Assembly (NCBI GenBank): GCA_024123915.1
Contig: CP099650.1
Coordinates: 2,914,001 to 2,978,000 of the forward strand
Length of the DNA stretch: 64,000 nt
Origin: Oxalobacteraceae bacterium OTU3CAMAD1
Lineage (GTDB): Bacteria > Pseudomonadota > Gammaproteobacteria > Burkholderiales > Burkholderiaceae_D
Direction of reading: 5' to 3'
Shown: piece after piece, positions 61,860-64,000 of the stretch
Layout: every line of letters begins with the position of its first letter
Numbering within the stretch: position 1 is the first letter of the stretch
Notes under the pieces: model-generated
Databases searched by the model: none
What the model was told of the DNA's origin: nothing
Seen by the model: only the letters and a program-made list of their open reading frames with translations
Program-made: the position numbers and the translations under genes

Positions 61860-62879
61860 TCAGCGCGGCGCGCGCGCCAGCAGCTTCCACGCGGCGAACG
61901 CCGCGCCGCCGAACAGCAGCGCGGTCGTCAGCGGGCCGGAACGCAGGGCGATCGCGGTGTAGGGCGAGCGCTCGTGAACGCGGCTGTACCGGGTGCCCAG
62001 CCGCTGCTGCAACTCGTGGCTGTCGGGCGCGTATAAGGTGTCGCGCCGGTCGGGCAGGGCCGGGCGGTCCGATTGCTGCTGCTTGAACATGGTCGCCTTC
62101 ATATAACGGTCGAAAAGGCGCGGCATGTGAAAGCTGCCGACCGCGATCATCTTCGCGGCGCCTCCCACGTAGACGTCGCGCTGCGGGTGCTGGGCGGCGT
62201 GCAGGATGGCGCCGGCGACGACCTCCGGCGCGTACAGCGGCGGCGGCAGGCGCGGCTCGTGTTGCAGGTAGTTCTTGGCGTGCACGGTCAGCATGGTGTC
62301 GATGGCGGCCGGCTTGATCAGGGTGACCGAGATCGGCACCCCGTCCTTTTCGATCTCCATGCGCAGCGAGTCGGTGAACCCCTTCACGGCATGCTTGGAG
62401 GCCGAGTAGATCCCCTGCAGCGGTATTGCGCGGTCGGACACCTCGCTGCCGACGTTGATCAAGGCGCCACCGTCGCGCTTCATGCGGCGCAGCGCCTCGA
62501 GCGAACCGTGCACCACGCCCCAGAAATTGGTCTGGAACAGGCGCTGCCGGTCTTCGTCGGTGACGTCCTCGTGACGGCCGAAGATGGAGACACCGGCATT
62601 GTTGACCCAGGTGTCGATGCGGCCGAAGCGGTCGATGGCGGCCTGGCCCAGCTTGGCGACCTCGTCGCGGACACCGACGTCGGTGGGCACGGCCAGCGCC
62701 TGCGCGCCGCGCGCGCCCAGCTCCTCGGCCCGCTGGTTGAGGGCCTCGGCGTTGCGCGCGGCCACCACCAGGCTGGCGCCGCCGTCGGCCGCCATGCGCG
62801 CCGTCGTCAGGCCGATGCCGCTGGTGGCGCCGGTGATCACTATGACTTGCTCGGACAGTCTTTTCAAAGGAACTTGCAT
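61860..62879 (-). CDS. SDR family oxidoreductase with C-terminal hydrophobic tail
   Basis: 339 aa. TGATSGIG at residues 15-22, NNAGVSIFG near 95, catalytic Ser in NVGSEVS and YSASK near 157. The extra C-terminal third has an RYSRVHERSP-like region and a hydrophobic end (LTTALLFGGAAFAAWKLLA) that may anchor it to the membrane. GGAG precedes the ATG at 62879. It is 28 bases upstream of the orphan sdhB on the same strand, so they may be co-transcribed. Confidence 0.88.
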   Translation of the reverse strand: MQVPLKRLSEQVIVITGATSGIGLTTARMAADGGASLVVAARNAEALNQRAEELGARGAQALAVPTDVGVRDEVAKLGQAAIDRFGRIDTWVNNAGVSIFGRHEDVTDEDRQRLFQTNFWGVVHGSLEALRRMKRDGGALINVGSEVSDRAIPLQGIYSASKHAVKGFTDSLRMEIEKDGVPISVTLIKPAAIDTMLTVHAKNYLQHEPRLPPPLYAPEVVAGAILHAAQHPQRDVYVGGAAKMIAVGSFHMPRLFDRYMKATMFKQQQSDRPALPDRRDTLYAPDSHELQQRLGTRYSRVHERSPYTAIALRSGPLTTALLFGGAAFAAWKLLARAPR

Positions 62880-63118
62880 GATCGCTCCGCACGTGAAGTG
62901 TGACGAATATTTTGTCACGGGGGATGAGCTGTGGTGTAGGACTGGCGCTTGGTGCCCGGTAGGAGGCGAAATGACGGGCTTTTCGGCTTTTTCCGAACGC
63001 TGTAGTCCCTTTGGCGGTTAAAGTTAATGACAAGCCAATATTTTTTTGTCAGAATTCAGTCACTTAATTTAGTATCAACCAGCAACTTACCGCTTGTCAC
63101 CGTTATTGGGAGTCAACG

Positions 63119-64000
63119 ATGGAAATTCTGGCCGTACTGTCACGCTCGGGCTGGGCGAAAAATTCCTTCATGTGCGGCCTCGTGCTGACCTTGGCGGCCT
63201 GCGGGAAGGGCGACGACGGCGGCCAGCATGCCGGCGGTCCGCCGCCTGTGTCGGTGGCGCCGGTGGTCCAGCGCGAGGTGCAGGAGTTCGACGAGTTCAC
63301 GGCCAGGCTGGAAGCGCCGGACACGGTCGACATACGCTCCCGCGTGGCCGGGATGCTGACCAAGGTGCATTTCCGCGAGGGCCAGGTGGTCAAGAAGGGC
63401 GAGCGGCTGTTCACCATCGATCCGCGTCCGTTCGCCGCCGAGGCGGCGCGGCTGGAGGCCCAACTGCTGGCCGCGAAAACCCAGGGTGAATTGAACAGGA
63501 CCGAGTTGGCGCGCGCGGAAAAGCTGGTGTCGGTGCGTGGCGTCAGCCAGCAGGAAATCGATCAACTGCGCGCGGCGCTGGCGAGCGCCCAGGCCAACGT
63601 CAAGGCGGCCGAGGCGGCGCTGTCGCAGGCCAGGCTCAATCTCGAATTCACCAACATCACGGCGCCGGTCACGGGCCGCACCTCGCGCGCCAACATCACC
63701 GAGGGTAATCTGGTCAGCGTCGGCGACCCGGTGCTGACGACGGTGGTGTCGAGCGACCGTGTCTACGCCTACTTCGACGCCAGCGAGGCGATCTACCTGA
63801 AATATATGCGCTCGGCGCGCGAAGGCTCGCGCGGCTCGTCGCGCGACACGCCCAACGAGGTGCGACTGGGCCTGGCCAACGAGGAGGGCTTCCCGCACGC
63901 GGGCAAGATGGACTTCGTCGACAATCGCCTCAATCCGGCCACCGCCTCGATGCGCGGGCGCGCCGTGTTCGACAACAAGGACGGCTTGTACACGCCGGGG
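63119..64000 (+). CDS. RND efflux periplasmic adaptor (MFP/HlyD type), 3' end outside window
   Basis: Open from ATG 63119 to the end (294 codons). A signal peptide ends in the lipobox LTLAACG (Cys 28), so it is a lipoprotein. Then VAPVVQREVQEFDEFTARLEA, the lipoyl-like half IRSRVAGMLTKVHFREGQVVKKGERLFTIDPRPF, a coiled-coil hairpin (about 110-175) and the second half NITAPVTGRTSRANITEGNLVSVGDPVLTTVV match MexA/AcrA adaptors. It bridges an RND pump and an outer-membrane channel, presumably encoded next. GGGAG lies 6 bases upstream. Confidence 0.92.
   Translation, partial: MEILAVLSRSGWAKNSFMCGLVLTLAACGKGDDGGQHAGGPPPVSVAPVVQREVQEFDEFTARLEAPDTVDIRSRVAGMLTKVHFREGQVVKKGERLFTIDPRPFAAEAARLEAQLLAAKTQGELNRTELARAEKLVSVRGVSQQEIDQLRAALASAQANVKAAEAALSQARLNLEFTNITAPVTGRTSRANITEGNLVSVGDPVLTTVVSSDRVYAYFDASEAIYLKYMRSAREGSRGSSRDTPNEVRLGLANEEGFPHAGKMDFVDNRLNPATASMRGRAVFDNKDGLYTPG

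Overview
The window is about 64 kb of GC-rich, densely coded chromosome. The protein content fits a betaproteobacterium of the Oxalobacteraceae, of the Massilia/Duganella/Janthinobacterium type: a monomeric NADP-isocitrate dehydrogenase, many PAS/GGDEF/two-component proteins, curli, polysaccharide-directed glycosidases, a ter-linked operon and an FNR with an N-terminal CX2CX5C motif. The taxonomic assignment is inference. I saw no rRNA, tRNA, IS element, phage or CRISPR array.

Layout. 1-6.4 kb: 3' end of a GH3 glycosidase, a XylR-type regulator, an SDR with a small membrane protein, a DUF2147 protein, a DUF1080 protein and a lone sugar-binding protein. 6.6-10.7 kb: a two-component-propeller (Reg_prop) diguanylate cyclase and a LuxR-type regulator. 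10.7-17.1 kb: outer-membrane protein, amidohydrolase, NIPSNAP protein, TonB siderophore receptor, and a FitAB-type toxin-antitoxin pair whose toxin is truncated at the icd terminator. 17.1-22.9 kb: icd, then an overlapping Crp/Fnr - hybrid kinase - response regulator operon. 23-29.2 kb: an ornithine cyclodeaminase-like gene and a curli operon (csgE-csgF-csgG, one short and three long curlin-repeat proteins). 29.4-32.2 kb: SMR pump, GlxA-type regulator, glutathione-dependent formaldehyde dehydrogenase. 32.3-40.2 kb: a transglycosylase-like gene, terD, and a tightly overlapping ter-linked operon (ATP-grasp, PRTase-TRSP, HAD, PRTase-PELOTA, CitE/HpcH-like, double TerD). 40.4-50.4 kb: triple-CheW protein, soluble four-PAS MCP, D-threonine aldolase-like enzyme with divergent LysR, GAF-GGDEF, hemerythrin, hybrid kinase. 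50.6-64 kb: GH2 with GntR, TetR-SDR-quinone oxidoreductase, MFS-RraA with divergent LysR, fnr followed by a stub of a usp gene, an orphan sdhB, an SDR, and the start of an RND adaptor gene.

Regulatory links visible in the DNA: (i) a 16-bp near-palindrome TATGATGATCGTCATA occurs at the tetR promoter, before the adjacent SDR, and twice before a different SDR 52 kb away, suggesting one TetR regulon; the distant site looks like a tetR-SDR module that lost tetR. (ii) The motif ATGyTAATATwT precedes both the GH2 gene and its downstream gntR. (iii) An FNR box lies before fnr. (iv) A TAAGT-N11-ACTTA LysR-type site lies between the aldolase-like gene and its divergent lysR. (v) An inverted repeat precedes the FitA-like antitoxin.

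Repeats: five copies of a roughly 97-bp palindromic element beginning CACGTAGGGCGGATTA lie between genes. Each pairs two different arm types, so each has an orientation. The ter-linked operon, the expanded curli operon and the TetR operator family are the parts most worth following up.
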